Assembly: GCA_023440825.1 (NCBI GenBank)
Contig: JAEXRL010000030.1
Span: forward strand, 248,001 to 312,000
DNA from: Pseudomonadota bacterium
Lineage (GTDB): Bacteria > Pseudomonadota > Gammaproteobacteria > Burkholderiales > Burkholderiaceae_B
Direction: 5' to 3'
Length of the DNA: 64,000 bases
Every line of letters starts with the position of its first letter. Position 1 is the first letter of the stretch. The position numbers and the translations under genes are program-made. Below the pieces are notes generated by a model. The model was not told where the DNA came from and ran no database searches. It worked only from the letters and a program-made list of their open reading frames with translations. This document shows, one piece after another, positions 27,343 to 36,605 of this stretch.

Positions 27343-28425
27343 ATGAAGGCACTGGTTATCAGTGTAAATATGGGTGAGCCGGACTTCCAGGCGCACTCAG
27401 ACGAGTTTCTGATGCTGGTTCAAGGAGCCGGAGCAACGATCGTTGATACCTTAGTAGTACGTCGTCAACGTCCTGATCCTGCTTATTATATTGGTACCGG
27501 AAAGTTAGACGAGGCGGTCGATGCCGCTATCGCCAGCGATGCTCAGGTTGTATTGTTTGATCAGGCACTTAGCCCAGCTCAACAACGTAACTTAGAACGT
27601 CGTTTCGAGCTGCGCGTGGTAGATCGAGTGGCCTTAATCCTGGATATCTTCGCCTTGAGGGCGCAAAGTCACGAAGGTAAGTTGCAGGTAGAACTTGCAC
27701 AGTTACAACACTTATCGTCGCGTCTAACACGCATGTGGACTCACCTGGAGCGGCAGCAAGGTGGTATAGGTATGCGTGGCCCCGGGGAATCTCAGCTGGA
27801 AATGGACAGGCGCATGATTGGTGCAAAGGTTCGCACCTTACGCGAGCGTTTGGCCAAAGTTCAGCGACAGCGTACCACTCAGCGGCGTGCGCGTAGCCGA
27901 GGTGACACCTTGTCCGTATCGCTGGTGGGTTACACCAACGCGGGCAAGTCCACTTTGTTTAACGCACTCACACGAGCGGAGGCCTATGCGGCCGATCAGT
28001 TGTTTGCTACCTTAGATACCACGACCCGCAGGGTGTGGTTAGAAGGCAAGGGGCAAGTGGTGGTATCGGATACAGTAGGGTTTATTCGAGATCTGCCACC
28101 TACGTTGATCGCCGCTTTTCGTGCCACACTAGAGGAAACGATACACGCAGATCTGTTATTGCATGTTGTGGATGCGGCAAGTCCACAACGCGATGAGCAG
28201 ATATTTGAGGTTCATAAGGTGCTTGCAGATATCGGTGCCGACGCCATACCCCGCATCTTGGTTTATAACAAAATAGACCAGCTAGGCTACGAGCCGCGTA
28301 TAGAACGGGATGAGCATGGTACCATTGCGCGAGTCTTTGTCAGCGCTTTCGAGCGCATTGGATTAGATGAATTGCGAGAAGCAATCGTCGAATCAGGTCA
28401 CATTGCGGATACTAATGCGTCTTAA
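27343..28425 (+). CDS. hflX: Ribosome-associated GTPase HflX
   Basis: A 360-residue GTPase that splits stalled or heat-damaged ribosomes. The HflX N-terminal domain contains AYYIGTGKLDEAV and DRVALILDIFALRAQSHEGKLQ-type sequence, then GGIGMRGPGESQLEMDRR. G1 is GYTNAGKST, G3 is DTVGFIRDLP, G4 is NKID. ATG 27343 is preferred over TTG 27337. It overlaps hflK by 11 bases. Confidence 0.96.
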   Translation: MKALVISVNMGEPDFQAHSDEFLMLVQGAGATIVDTLVVRRQRPDPAYYIGTGKLDEAVDAAIASDAQVVLFDQALSPAQQRNLERRFELRVVDRVALILDIFALRAQSHEGKLQVELAQLQHLSSRLTRMWTHLERQQGGIGMRGPGESQLEMDRRMIGAKVRTLRERLAKVQRQRTTQRRARSRGDTLSVSLVGYTNAGKSTLFNALTRAEAYAADQLFATLDTTTRRVWLEGKGQVVVSDTVGFIRDLPPTLIAAFRATLEETIHADLLLHVVDAASPQRDEQIFEVHKVLADIGADAIPRILVYNKIDQLGYEPRIERDEHGTIARVFVSAFERIGLDELREAIVESGHIADTNAS

Positions 28426-29725
28426 AAACACTATATTCAATTTAAACGATCCCGGTTGGGGGAGGAACGGCGGTAAAAACGATTCCGAGCCGCCACGCCG
28501 CCCGGGCAAGTCTGATAGCCCTCCAGACCTAGACGAGGTTTGGCGCGATTTCAACAATCGCCTGGGTGCCATGTTTGGCCGTAAATCCAGAGGTACTCCT
28601 CCTGGTGCGCCTCCCGGTAGCGGGGGGGGGCCACGTTTACCCAAAAGCTCGCCTCGTCTATTTATTATTGGCGGTGTGGTGGCGGTAGGACTGTGGTTAG
28701 CCAGTGGCTTTGTTATCGTTCAGGAAGGGCAGGTTGCAGTAGTAACCCGATTTGGCGAGTACATCAAGACTCTCAATCCGGGTTTGCAGTGGCGCTGGCC
28801 CAATCCTATCGAAGATCACCAGACCGTAAATATTGCACAACTGCGTACGTTTGAAGTTGGCTATCGTGGATCGGCGCGTAATAAGGTGCTGCCAGAGTCC
28901 TTGATGCTGACTACCGACGAAAATATTGTCGACATGCAATTTGTGGTGCAGTATCGCCTCTTGCCCAATGGCGCACCTGATTATTTGTTTAATACCAATA
29001 ATCCGGATGAGTCTGTACGCCAATCGGCGGAAACGGCCATGCGTGAAGTGGTGGGTAGACAGCCTATGGATACCGTGTTGTATTCGGGTCGTACACAAAT
29101 TGCCGCGGATGTTCAGCAATTGGCGCAATCTATTTTGGATCGCTACGGCACGGGTATACAGATTAGTACGGTTGCGATTCAAAACGTACAGCCGCCCGAG
29201 CAAGTACAGGCAGCTTTTGATGATGCCGTGAAAGCGGGTCAGGATCGCGAGCGTCAGATTAACGAAGGTACGGCTTACGCGAATAAAGTGCTGCCCGAGG
29301 CTGCTGGTCAAGTGGCTCGTATGCTTCAGCAAGCCGAAGGTTACAAAGCTAAGGTGATTGGTGATGCGCGAGGTGATTCGGCACGCTTTACCAGCGTAGA
29401 AACTGAATATGCCAAAGCGCCCGGTGTAACGCGTGACCGACTGTATTTGTCGGCCGTACAGGAAGTGCTGGAAAATAACAACAAAGTATTGCTTGACGCC
29501 TCGTCGGCAAACAATATGTTGTATTTACCACTGGATCAAATTGCGGCTCAGGCTGCACGTGGTTCAGAGGCAACGGCTCCGGCCGCAGCGGCCGCTGCGA
29601 CCAGTGCTTCGGGTGATGTGGCAGCTAAGCGGGCAGCATCCAGTAACACTGCGCCGCAAACTGGAACGCCGGCCTCGTCTGCCTCCGGTTCTTTGCAAAA
29701 CCCCTATTCACCCTATTCACGCTAG
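28415..29725 (+). CDS. hflK: HflK, SPFH-domain modulator of FtsH
   Basis: A 436-residue inner-membrane SPFH/band-7 protein that forms the HflKC cage around FtsH. A Gly/Pro-rich cytoplasmic N-terminus (DPGWGRNGGKND) is followed by a transmembrane helix (LFIIGGVVAVGLWLASGFVIV) and the SPFH domain. The Ala/Ser-rich tail is low complexity. The ATG at 28415 gives the conserved DPGWGR start. A G9 tract at 28622-28630 encodes three glycines in the N-terminal linker and is a possible slippage site. Confidence 0.95.
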   Translation: MRLKNTIFNLNDPGWGRNGGKNDSEPPRRPGKSDSPPDLDEVWRDFNNRLGAMFGRKSRGTPPGAPPGSGGGPRLPKSSPRLFIIGGVVAVGLWLASGFVIVQEGQVAVVTRFGEYIKTLNPGLQWRWPNPIEDHQTVNIAQLRTFEVGYRGSARNKVLPESLMLTTDENIVDMQFVVQYRLLPNGAPDYLFNTNNPDESVRQSAETAMREVVGRQPMDTVLYSGRTQIAADVQQLAQSILDRYGTGIQISTVAIQNVQPPEQVQAAFDDAVKAGQDRERQINEGTAYANKVLPEAAGQVARMLQQAEGYKAKVIGDARGDSARFTSVETEYAKAPGVTRDRLYLSAVQEVLENNNKVLLDASSANNMLYLPLDQIAAQAARGSEATAPAAAAAATSASGDVAAKRAASSNTAPQTGTPASSASGSLQNPYSPYSR

Positions 29726-29734
29726 GAGAGCACG

Positions 29735-30616
29735 ATGCCACGTTTAATTCCGGCTCTAATCGCCTTGGCGGTGATTATTGGTTTGCTATTGTCTTCGGTT
29801 TTTATTGTGCGAGAGCGCGATGCTGCGCTGGTTTTTGCACTGGGTGAGGTGCGTGACACCATCACGAATCCAGGGCTGCACTTTAAGTTACCGCCTCCGT
29901 TTGAAAATGTTGTGTTTTTGGATAAGCGTCTTCAGACCATTGAAACCAAAGACCCAGAGCGTATTCAAACCGCTGAAAAGAAGAACCTGCTGATCGATTC
30001 CTACGTGAAATGGCGTATTGCTGATCCGCGACTGTTTTACGTTACCTTTGGTGCTACGGATCGTGGTGCCGTCGAACGCTTACAGGCACAAATTCGTGAT
30101 GCGCTAAACGCGGCTGTGAACGTACGCACCGTGAAAGAAGTGGTCTCTACTGAGCGCGATGCGATTATGCGCGAAGTGCTGGCCTCGGTCGAAGCACGTG
30201 CCCGACCGCTGGGCGTAGAAGTGGTGGATGTGCGCTTGCGCCGTATCGACTTTGCCCCCGAGATTTCTGAATCTGTGTTCCGTCGCATGGAAGCGGAGCG
30301 TACACAAGAGGCGAATCGTTTACGTGCAACAGGTGCCGCAGAAAGTGAGCGTATCCGTGCTGAAGCCGAGCGTCAGCGCGAAGAAATGCTAGCGGAAGCT
30401 TACGCTCAGGCCGAATCGGTTCGAGGTGAAGGCGAGGGTGAGGCAGCAGCAATTTATGCGGCCGCCTATGGTAATAATCCTGAGTTCTATCGTTTCTACC
30501 GCAGTCTGGAGGCCTATCGCAAAGCCTTTAGTAAAGCGGGTGATACCTTGGTGATTAGTCCTGAGTCTGATTTTTTCCGTTACTGGAAAGAGCCCAAGGA
30601 ACAAGGTAGCCGTTAG
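29735..30616 (+). CDS. hflC: HflC, SPFH-domain modulator of FtsH
   Basis: A 293-residue partner of HflK. One N-terminal membrane helix (LIALAVIIGLLLSSVFIV) precedes the SPFH domain (REREAALVF-like start, PGLHFKLPPPFENV) and a long charged helix (TGAAESERIRAEAERQREEM). It starts nine bases after hflK and ends the hfq-hflXKC unit. Confidence 0.96.
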   Translation: MPRLIPALIALAVIIGLLLSSVFIVRERDAALVFALGEVRDTITNPGLHFKLPPPFENVVFLDKRLQTIETKDPERIQTAEKKNLLIDSYVKWRIADPRLFYVTFGATDRGAVERLQAQIRDALNAAVNVRTVKEVVSTERDAIMREVLASVEARARPLGVEVVDVRLRRIDFAPEISESVFRRMEAERTQEANRLRATGAAESERIRAEAERQREEMLAEAYAQAESVRGEGEGEAAAIYAAAYGNNPEFYRFYRSLEAYRKAFSKAGDTLVISPESDFFRYWKEPKEQGSR

Positions 30617-30701
30617 GGCTTACGAGCATTGCTTGGGCTAACCCTTTCCCCCTTAGCCTATGTTCGTATATACTAGCGTGTAAGTTTTTACACCACTTCG
30701 C

Positions 30702-30739
30702 AAGCGACTTGGATGGCTTACGGCCCCAAGTCGCTTTTT
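30702..30739 (+). terminator. Rho-independent terminator after hflC
   Basis: Stem AAGCGACTTGG / CCAAGTCGCTT followed by TTT. A smaller hairpin, GTGTAA-GTTT-TTACAC, lies just upstream at 30678-30693. Confidence 0.8.
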
Positions 30740-30780
30740 GTTTGGCTAAACGCATGCGAGAAAAATTTCGAGGCGTATGA

Positions 30781-31941
30781 ATGTCTAATTGGTTGTTGCC
30801 AGAGAGTCTGGCTGATATTTTGCCTGCTGAAGCGCGTCGCATAGAAGAGCTACGTCGTAACTTGCTGGATCTGTACCGTACCTACGGTTTTGAGCTGGTT
30901 GCTCCGCCCTTAGTGGAGTACCTGGAGTCTTTACAGGCGGTGTCGGGTACCGACCTGAATCTGCGTACCACTAAGGTGATCGATCAGATATCTGGTCGTA
31001 CCATGGGGGTGCGAGCAGACATGACGCCTCAGGTTGCGCGCATTGATGCGCACTTGCTCAATCGTGAGGGGCTGACTCGCTTGTGCTATTGTGGTTCGGT
31101 GCTTCATGCCCGGCCTGCTGGTTTATTGTCTGATCGTGAACTGCTACAGATTGGTGCCGAAATATTCGGTCATGCTGGTGTGGAGTCCGATATTGAAGTG
31201 ATTCATCTGGCGCTTGAGAGTGTAGGGCGCGCCGGTGTGCAAGCTCCTAGGCTGGATTTGAATTACCCAGGCATAGGACGGTTTCTGATCGAGCGCGATC
31301 CTGTGCTCAAGCAGTACGGTTCCGCTGTTTTCGAGTTGCTCAATGCCAAAGATACTCCCGGATTACAGCAACTTGGCCAGCGTACTGGCTGCTTGCCAGA
31401 AACAACACAGTACTTGTTGGACTTAACACGCTTGTACGGTGGTCCGGAAGTGTTGGAGCTGGCCCGTAAGGCCTTGCCTGATGCACCTGAGGTGCGCGAG
31501 GCTTTGCACAGTATGCGTACTCTCATTGACGCCCTGCCTGGTCAGGATATCACGCTGGATCTGGCGGATATAGGTAGCGGGTATGGGTATCATTCAGGTC
31601 TGATTTTTTCTGTCTATGCAGAAGGCTGGCATGATGCCTTAGTGCGTGGTGGACGTTTTGATGGCATAGGCCGCATGTATGGGCGAGCACGTCCTGCCAC
31701 CGGCTTTAGTCTGGATTTGCGTAAATTGTCGGCTGGTTTGCCACCAGCTGAGGCCGTATTTGCGATACGGGCCCCATGGGGGCAGCAGCCTGGCTTACAG
31801 GCCGCTATCCGTGAATTGCGTCAGGCCGGTGAAATTGTTATTCAAATTCTGCCCGGTCAGGCCGAGCACAGTCTGGATGAGTTTGTGATCGATCGCGAGT
31901 TGGCACCCGAGGGAGATCAGTGGCAGCTTAGGGCAATCTGA
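30781..31941 (+). CDS. hisZ: ATP phosphoribosyltransferase regulatory subunit HisZ
   Basis: A 386-residue HisS paralogue that lacks tRNA-charging ability and acts as the regulatory subunit of short-form HisG. It begins NWLLPESLADILPAEARRIEELRR and has RADMTPQVARIDAHLL and the degenerate motif 2 CYCGSVLHARPAGL. The C-terminal anticodon-binding domain of HisS is missing, as expected. It sits just ahead of purA, the usual order in betaproteobacteria. Confidence 0.94.
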   Translation: MSNWLLPESLADILPAEARRIEELRRNLLDLYRTYGFELVAPPLVEYLESLQAVSGTDLNLRTTKVIDQISGRTMGVRADMTPQVARIDAHLLNREGLTRLCYCGSVLHARPAGLLSDRELLQIGAEIFGHAGVESDIEVIHLALESVGRAGVQAPRLDLNYPGIGRFLIERDPVLKQYGSAVFELLNAKDTPGLQQLGQRTGCLPETTQYLLDLTRLYGGPEVLELARKALPDAPEVREALHSMRTLIDALPGQDITLDLADIGSGYGYHSGLIFSVYAEGWHDALVRGGRFDGIGRMYGRARPATGFSLDLRKLSAGLPPAEAVFAIRAPWGQQPGLQAAIRELRQAGEIVIQILPGQAEHSLDEFVIDRELAPEGDQWQLRAI

Positions 31942-32019
31942 TTCTGCATTGCAGAGTCGGTTGTGTGATGATTGTTTTTCTGGCCATGCAGTAACGGCCA
32001 TCTCTATTTTGAATGTGAC

Positions 32020-33315
32020 ATGAGTAAAAACATTGTGGTCATTGGCACCCAGTGGGGTGACGAAGGGAAAGGGAAGATCGTCGATTGGCTGGCAGAGTCA
32101 GCACAAGGCGTCGTACGCTTCCAAGGCGGGCATAATGCAGGCCATACTCTTTGGATTAACGGGCAAAAAACAATTTTGCGACTGATTCCGTCTGGCATTA
32201 TGCATGCCCATGTAACGTGTTACATCGGTAATGGTGTCGTGTTGTCACCAGACGCTTTGCTGACTGAAATCGGAGAGCTGGAAGCGGCCGGTTTGGATGT
32301 GCGTAGTCGTTTGCAAATTTCCCCGGCTTGCCCCCTGATACTGCCCTATCACGTAGCGGTGGATCAGGCACGTGAGAAACGTAAGGGTGAGGGCAAGATT
32401 GGTACGACCGGCCGTGGTATTGGTCCCGCTTACGAGGACAAGGTTGCGCGTCGCGCTTTGCGTGTGCAAGATCTTTACGATCCGGCTATTTTTGATGAAA
32501 AGCTGGCCGAGGCACTGGACTACCACAACTTTGTGCTAACGCAGTACCTGAATTCCGAGGCCGTATCGGCCGATCAGGTGCATGATCAGGCCATGAGTTG
32601 GGCAGAGCAGTTGCAGCCCATGGTAGCTGACGTATCGCATGCCTTATACGTAGCGAAAAAAGCGGGTCAAAAACTATTGTTCGAAGGTGCTCAAGGTGCC
32701 TTGCTGGATATTGATCATGGTACTTACCCCTTTGTGACCAGTAGCAACTGCTTGTCAGGTGCCGCGTCGGCGGGTGCTGGTGTGGGGCCTCAAGAACTTG
32801 ACTACGTGCTGGGCATCGCCAAGTCCTATACAACCCGTGTGGGAGCAGGGCCATTTCCCACCGAGTTGCTTGACGATACCGGCATGCGTTTGGCAACAGT
32901 AGGTAAAGAGTTCGGTTCCGTAACAGGTCGTCCACGCCGTTGTGGCTGGTTTGATGCGGCAGCCATGAAGCGTTCGGTCATGATCAACGGTATTTCTGGC
33001 CTGTGCGTAACCAAGCTCGATGTGCTGGATGGCGTGGAGCAAATTAAAATTGGTGTGGGTTACCGTTACAAGGGTGAGTTCCTGGACGTCTTGCCCTATG
33101 GTGCACACGCCGTGGCAGAGGCTGAGCCAGTGCTGGAAGAAATGCCCGGCTGGACGGAGTCCACCGTAGGTGTGACCGAGTACGATAAGCTGCCTGTTAA
33201 TGCGCGTCGCTATCTGGAACGTATCGCAGAATTGTGCGATGTACCTATAGATATGGTTTCAACGGGGCCAGATCGCAACGAAACTATTGTTTTACGTGAT
33301 CCATTCAGCAAATAG
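32020..33315 (+). CDS. purA: Adenylosuccinate synthetase
   Basis: A 431-residue enzyme that makes adenylosuccinate from IMP and aspartate with GTP. The P-loop-like GTQWGDEGKGK lies at the N-terminus; QGGHNAGHT, GTTGRGIGPAYEDK and TSSNCLSGAASAGAGVGP follow. ATG 32020 is the conserved start. The downstream phosphoribosyltransferase gene suggests a purine theme. Confidence 0.98.
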   Translation: MSKNIVVIGTQWGDEGKGKIVDWLAESAQGVVRFQGGHNAGHTLWINGQKTILRLIPSGIMHAHVTCYIGNGVVLSPDALLTEIGELEAAGLDVRSRLQISPACPLILPYHVAVDQAREKRKGEGKIGTTGRGIGPAYEDKVARRALRVQDLYDPAIFDEKLAEALDYHNFVLTQYLNSEAVSADQVHDQAMSWAEQLQPMVADVSHALYVAKKAGQKLLFEGAQGALLDIDHGTYPFVTSSNCLSGAASAGAGVGPQELDYVLGIAKSYTTRVGAGPFPTELLDDTGMRLATVGKEFGSVTGRPRRCGWFDAAAMKRSVMINGISGLCVTKLDVLDGVEQIKIGVGYRYKGEFLDVLPYGAHAVAEAEPVLEEMPGWTESTVGVTEYDKLPVNARRYLERIAELCDVPIDMVSTGPDRNETIVLRDPFSK

Positions 33316-33364
33316 ATCACGTTTTAGGGATATAATAAGGCGCACCCCCTTGTGCGACTAAGGT

Positions 33365-33386
33365 AAAGCGGCCTCAGGGCCGCTTT
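33365..33386 (+). terminator. Hairpin terminator after purA
   Basis: Stem AAAGCGGCC / GGCCGCTTT with a four-base loop, then GTCGTTT. The weak T-run lowers certainty. Confidence 0.6.
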
Positions 33387-33454
33387 GTCGTTTGGCAGCG
33401 CGGTGCAGCGTTGCGAGTGGGCACGTTTATTTAGCTTTTACATCAGGAACATCT

Positions 33455-34000
33455 ATGACTTTGCCCTCCAACACCGATAAAGATGAATGGGTCAGCTGGG
33501 AACAGTACAATCGTCTTATTGAACAGTTGGCATTGAACATTCATGCCTCAGGCTGGAAATTTGACAAGATCGTTTGCCTTGCCCGCGGTGGTATGCGTGT
33601 AGGGGATGTGATTTCGCGCATCTATGATGTGCCCTTAGGTATTTTGGCGACCAGCAGTTATCGTGAGGCCGCAGGTACGTCTCAGGGCCAGCTGGATATT
33701 GCACAGTACATCACCATTACCCGTGGCACGCTAGATGGTAACGTGCTCTTGGTCGATGATATGGTCGATACCGGTAATACCTTTATGCGCGTACGCGACC
33801 ATCTCATACAGCAGTTTCCAGCGATTACCGATCTGCGTACTGCGGTATTGTGGTGGAAAGGTCACGCTAAAATTGACCCCGACTACTACGTGTCCAAGCT
33901 GCCTACCAACCCGTGGATTCATCAGCCTTTTGAAGACTATGACACGATTCGTCCTCACCAGTTGGAAGCATGGGTACGCAAAGGTAAAAGTAATTCATAA
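33455..34000 (+). CDS. Phosphoribosyltransferase (purine-salvage-like)
   Basis: A 181-residue type I phosphoribosyltransferase. The PRPP-binding loop is NVLLVDDMVDTGNTF, and an N-terminal RGG (LARGGMRVGDVI) binds pyrophosphate. The order and the WWKGHAKIDPDYYV region resemble xanthine/hypoxanthine-type enzymes. The frame is open to 33392, but ATG 33455 yields the conserved length. Placement after purA supports purine salvage; the preferred base cannot be read from sequence. Confidence 0.8.
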   Translation: MTLPSNTDKDEWVSWEQYNRLIEQLALNIHASGWKFDKIVCLARGGMRVGDVISRIYDVPLGILATSSYREAAGTSQGQLDIAQYITITRGTLDGNVLLVDDMVDTGNTFMRVRDHLIQQFPAITDLRTAVLWWKGHAKIDPDYYVSKLPTNPWIHQPFEDYDTIRPHQLEAWVRKGKSNS

Positions 34001-34020
34001 GCCTACATAGTAAGCGCCTT

Positions 34021-34049
34021 TTGAATTCGCTATTAATTTATGCTATGCT
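34021..34049 (+). promoter_or_regulatory. Candidate sigma-70 promoter for rpsU-dnaG
   Basis: TTGAAT (34021-34026), a 17-base spacer and TATGCT (34044-34049) lie 55 bases before rpsU, with AT-rich sequence between them. This would drive the macromolecular synthesis operon. Confidence 0.6.
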
Positions 34050-34103
34050 ATATGGCTAGCCGTTTTATCTAACTAACTCTTTAACTACAAGGCCAGGGAA
34101 TAC

Positions 34104-34316
34104 ATGCCAATTGTTCGCCTGAAAGAAAACGAGCCTTTCGAGGTTGCATTGCGTCGCTTTAAGCGCACTATTGAAAAAACCGGTTTGTTGACCGAGTTGC
34201 GCTCACGCGAATTCTACGAAAAACCAACAGCTGAGCGTAAGCGTAAGCACGCTGCTGCTGTTAAACGTCACTATAAGCGTATTCGTAGCCAGCAATTGCC
34301 TCCGCGCTTGTATTGA
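34104..34316 (+). CDS. rpsU: 30S ribosomal protein S21
   Basis: A 70-residue S21 (MPIVRLKENEPFEVALRRFKR) with a basic C-terminal tail. It leads the rpsU-dnaG-rpoD order. Its stop codon is embedded in the likely dnaG start (TTGA). Confidence 0.97.
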   Translation: MPIVRLKENEPFEVALRRFKRTIEKTGLLTELRSREFYEKPTAERKRKHAAAVKRHYKRIRSQQLPPRLY

Positions 34317-36292
34317 TACCTGATTCATTTATTCAGGAACTGCTCGCCCGTGTCGATGTGGCCGATGTCGTCGGGCGTTATGTGCAGTTGCGTAAAGGCG
34401 GGGCCAACTTGCTTGGCCTATGCCCTTTCCATAACGAAAAATCACCTTCGTTTACCGTTAGTCCTACCAAGCAGTTCTATCATTGCTTTGGTTGTGGCGC
34501 GCACGGATCGGCTATTACATTTCTTATCGAGCACACTGGGGCCAGTTTTCCCGAGGCCGTACGTAGTCTAGCCTCTACTGTAGGTATGACTGTACCCGAA
34601 GCCGATCGTAGCCCGCGTCAGCGTGCTGCAGATCAGCGACGCAAGGCGGAACGCGAGCGTCAGCACAGTGTGCTGGATCAAGCGCAGCATTATTATCTGC
34701 AACAACTGCGGCAATCTCCCATGGCTATCGACTACTTAAAACGTCGTGGCCTGAGTGGCGAGATTGCGGCACGCTTTGGTCTGGGCTGGACTGGCACTGA
34801 AAGACGTGGGCTGGCCAAAGTGTTTACTCAGTACGAAGATCATCAACTGGTAGAAGCCGGTTTGGTGATTGAATCTGAAGACGGGCGTCGTTACGATCGT
34901 TTCCGCTCTCGGGTCATGTTTCCTATACGTAGCGCCAAAGGCCAAATTATTGGTTTTGGCGGACGCTTAATAGAAAAAGGTGAGCCTAAGTACCTGAACT
35001 CTCCTGAAACTCCTTTGTTCTCTAAAGGGCATGAGCTGTATGGCTTGTGGGAAGGGCGACAGGGGATACGGGCGGAAGGGTTTGTGCTGGTGGTCGAGGG
35101 CTACATGGATGTAGTGGCCTTAGCTCAGCATGGCCTGAACAACGCGGTAGCAACCTTAGGTACAGCCACCACTCCTTTTCACATCAATAAGCTGATGCGC
35201 GCCAGCGACAAGCTGGTGTTTTGCTTTGATGGTGATAAAGCGGGCATGGCGGCAGCCTGGCGGGCATTACAGACGTGTCTGCCTTTAGTGCGCGATGACG
35301 TGTCGATTCGTTTTTTGTTCTTGCCCGATGCGCACGACCCGGATTCTTATGTGGCTAAACACGGTGCGGATGCATTTCGTGAGCTGGCTGCTAGTGCTAC
35401 GGCTTTATCTCGCTTTATGCTTGATGAGCTGGCCTCACGTCATCGCATGGATGAGGCAGAAGGCAGGGCGGCGTGTGTCCATGAGGCTTTGCCTTTATTG
35501 GCAGAGCTGGCCGATACCACCTTGCGCGTGCAGATTCACCATGAGTTTGCCCGTTTGGTATTACTCACCAATGATGAGCTGGCACAGCGATTAAGCAGTG
35601 TTGTGCCACCAGCCAAACCTGAAGCGGCGCTTGGCCCTGCCCAGGACGGCTTGGTCGATAGGCCGGCCCCCGCTGCTGCTTTTGAGCAGGACATTCCCTT
35701 CGATGGGATGGAGCCTGTGTATTACGACGAGGGTATGCCACCCCCTGATATGGTCTTTGAGCACCCGCAAGAGATGCCCTGGGATCAGGGAGCGCCTGGA
35801 CGAGCCGCTAAGTCGCAAAAAAACGACAAAGAGCGGTCACGTGCTCGAGCGCGAGACAGTACGCGTACGGTTACGCCAATGGCTAAGCGTTTGCTGCGCC
35901 TATTGCTCGCCAACCCAGAGCTGGTGAACGATTTGGGGGATCAACAGCTTGAAATTGTGGCACAAAGCCCCCATCTGGAATTAGTGCAAGAATTGATTGT
36001 TCTGACCGGCATGACGTCGGCGCGACACGCAGGAGCCTTGCTAGGGGCCGCTGAGCCTGATTCGGACTTGGCCGTGGTGCTTGAGGGTTTAAGCACGGAA
36101 TTACTCCAAGACGATGATTGGCCAGATCCCGAAGGGGAATGGCGTGACGCGTTACGTAAGATCGAATTGACGGCGATTAAGAGCGAACAGAACGCTTTGA
36201 TCGAAACGGGATTGACGAGCGAAGAGCAACGTCAGCGTTATCATGAATTGACACGAAGGATGGCTTTGTTAAATGCTGCTAATACGCAGTAA
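34313..36292 (+). CDS. dnaG: DNA primase, TTG start
   Basis: A 659-residue primase. The N-terminal CHC2 zinc finger is LCPFHNEKSPSF through FYHCFGCGAHG. The Toprim catalytic core shows VVEGYMDVVALAQHG and FCFDGDKAGMAAAWR. A low-complexity linker (about 455-525) leads to the helicase-binding C-terminal domain. No ATG or GTG occurs before the conserved IPDSFIQELLARVDV, so the start is the TTG at 34313, which overlaps the rpsU stop. This couples its translation to rpsU. Confidence 0.96.
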   Translation: MIPDSFIQELLARVDVADVVGRYVQLRKGGANLLGLCPFHNEKSPSFTVSPTKQFYHCFGCGAHGSAITFLIEHTGASFPEAVRSLASTVGMTVPEADRSPRQRAADQRRKAERERQHSVLDQAQHYYLQQLRQSPMAIDYLKRRGLSGEIAARFGLGWTGTERRGLAKVFTQYEDHQLVEAGLVIESEDGRRYDRFRSRVMFPIRSAKGQIIGFGGRLIEKGEPKYLNSPETPLFSKGHELYGLWEGRQGIRAEGFVLVVEGYMDVVALAQHGLNNAVATLGTATTPFHINKLMRASDKLVFCFDGDKAGMAAAWRALQTCLPLVRDDVSIRFLFLPDAHDPDSYVAKHGADAFRELAASATALSRFMLDELASRHRMDEAEGRAACVHEALPLLAELADTTLRVQIHHEFARLVLLTNDELAQRLSSVVPPAKPEAALGPAQDGLVDRPAPAAAFEQDIPFDGMEPVYYDEGMPPPDMVFEHPQEMPWDQGAPGRAAKSQKNDKERSRARARDSTRTVTPMAKRLLRLLLANPELVNDLGDQQLEIVAQSPHLELVQELIVLTGMTSARHAGALLGAAEPDSDLAVVLEGLSTELLQDDDWPDPEGEWRDALRKIELTAIKSEQNALIETGLTSEEQRQRYHELTRRMALLNAANTQ

Positions 36293-36605
36293 CTGAAGTA
36301 AAATAATTGGTTTAGGTTGCGGTATTGCTTAAATAGCTATTTTTTAGCTTGCGTTTGAAACTAGGGTTGTAAGCCACGCGCGAGCTGGGAACTTTTGTAA
36401 TAAAAGACCGTCTGTACTAACGAGCTTGTTGACGCACGAAGTTGAAATTTGCCCTATGCCGCAGAGCCAGGGATTGATACTCACATTGATATTCGTGCAG
36501 CAAGACGTGGTACTGACAAGCTAGTTAAGCCATTGCAACTGTTTCAGGTTCTAGCCTGCAAAACTCGGTGGCTACGAATTGGTACCACACGGGTAACGTG
36601 CGTCT
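36293..36605 (+). other. 313-base dnaG-rpoD gap
   Basis: No gene or tRNA is seen. A small hairpin (AGCTA / TAGCT) lies at 36335-36349. Several weak -35-like sequences occur, such as TTGACG at 36429, without a convincing -10. The gap is long enough for an independent rpoD promoter. A short open frame (36449-36637) runs into the rpoD start in another frame and is not supported as a gene. Confidence 0.5.

Noticed and set aside
28697..29332. A 211-codon open frame antisense to hflK
   Set aside because: It is a shadow of the SPFH-coding strand with no features of a real protein.
30678..30693. Hairpin GTGTAA-GTTT-TTACAC after hflC as a separate terminator
   Set aside because: It has a weak AT-rich stem and no T-run, and a much stronger terminator follows within 10 bases.
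36293..36605. A tRNA or small RNA gene between dnaG and rpoD
   Set aside because: No cloverleaf arms, T-loop motif or strong terminator were found.
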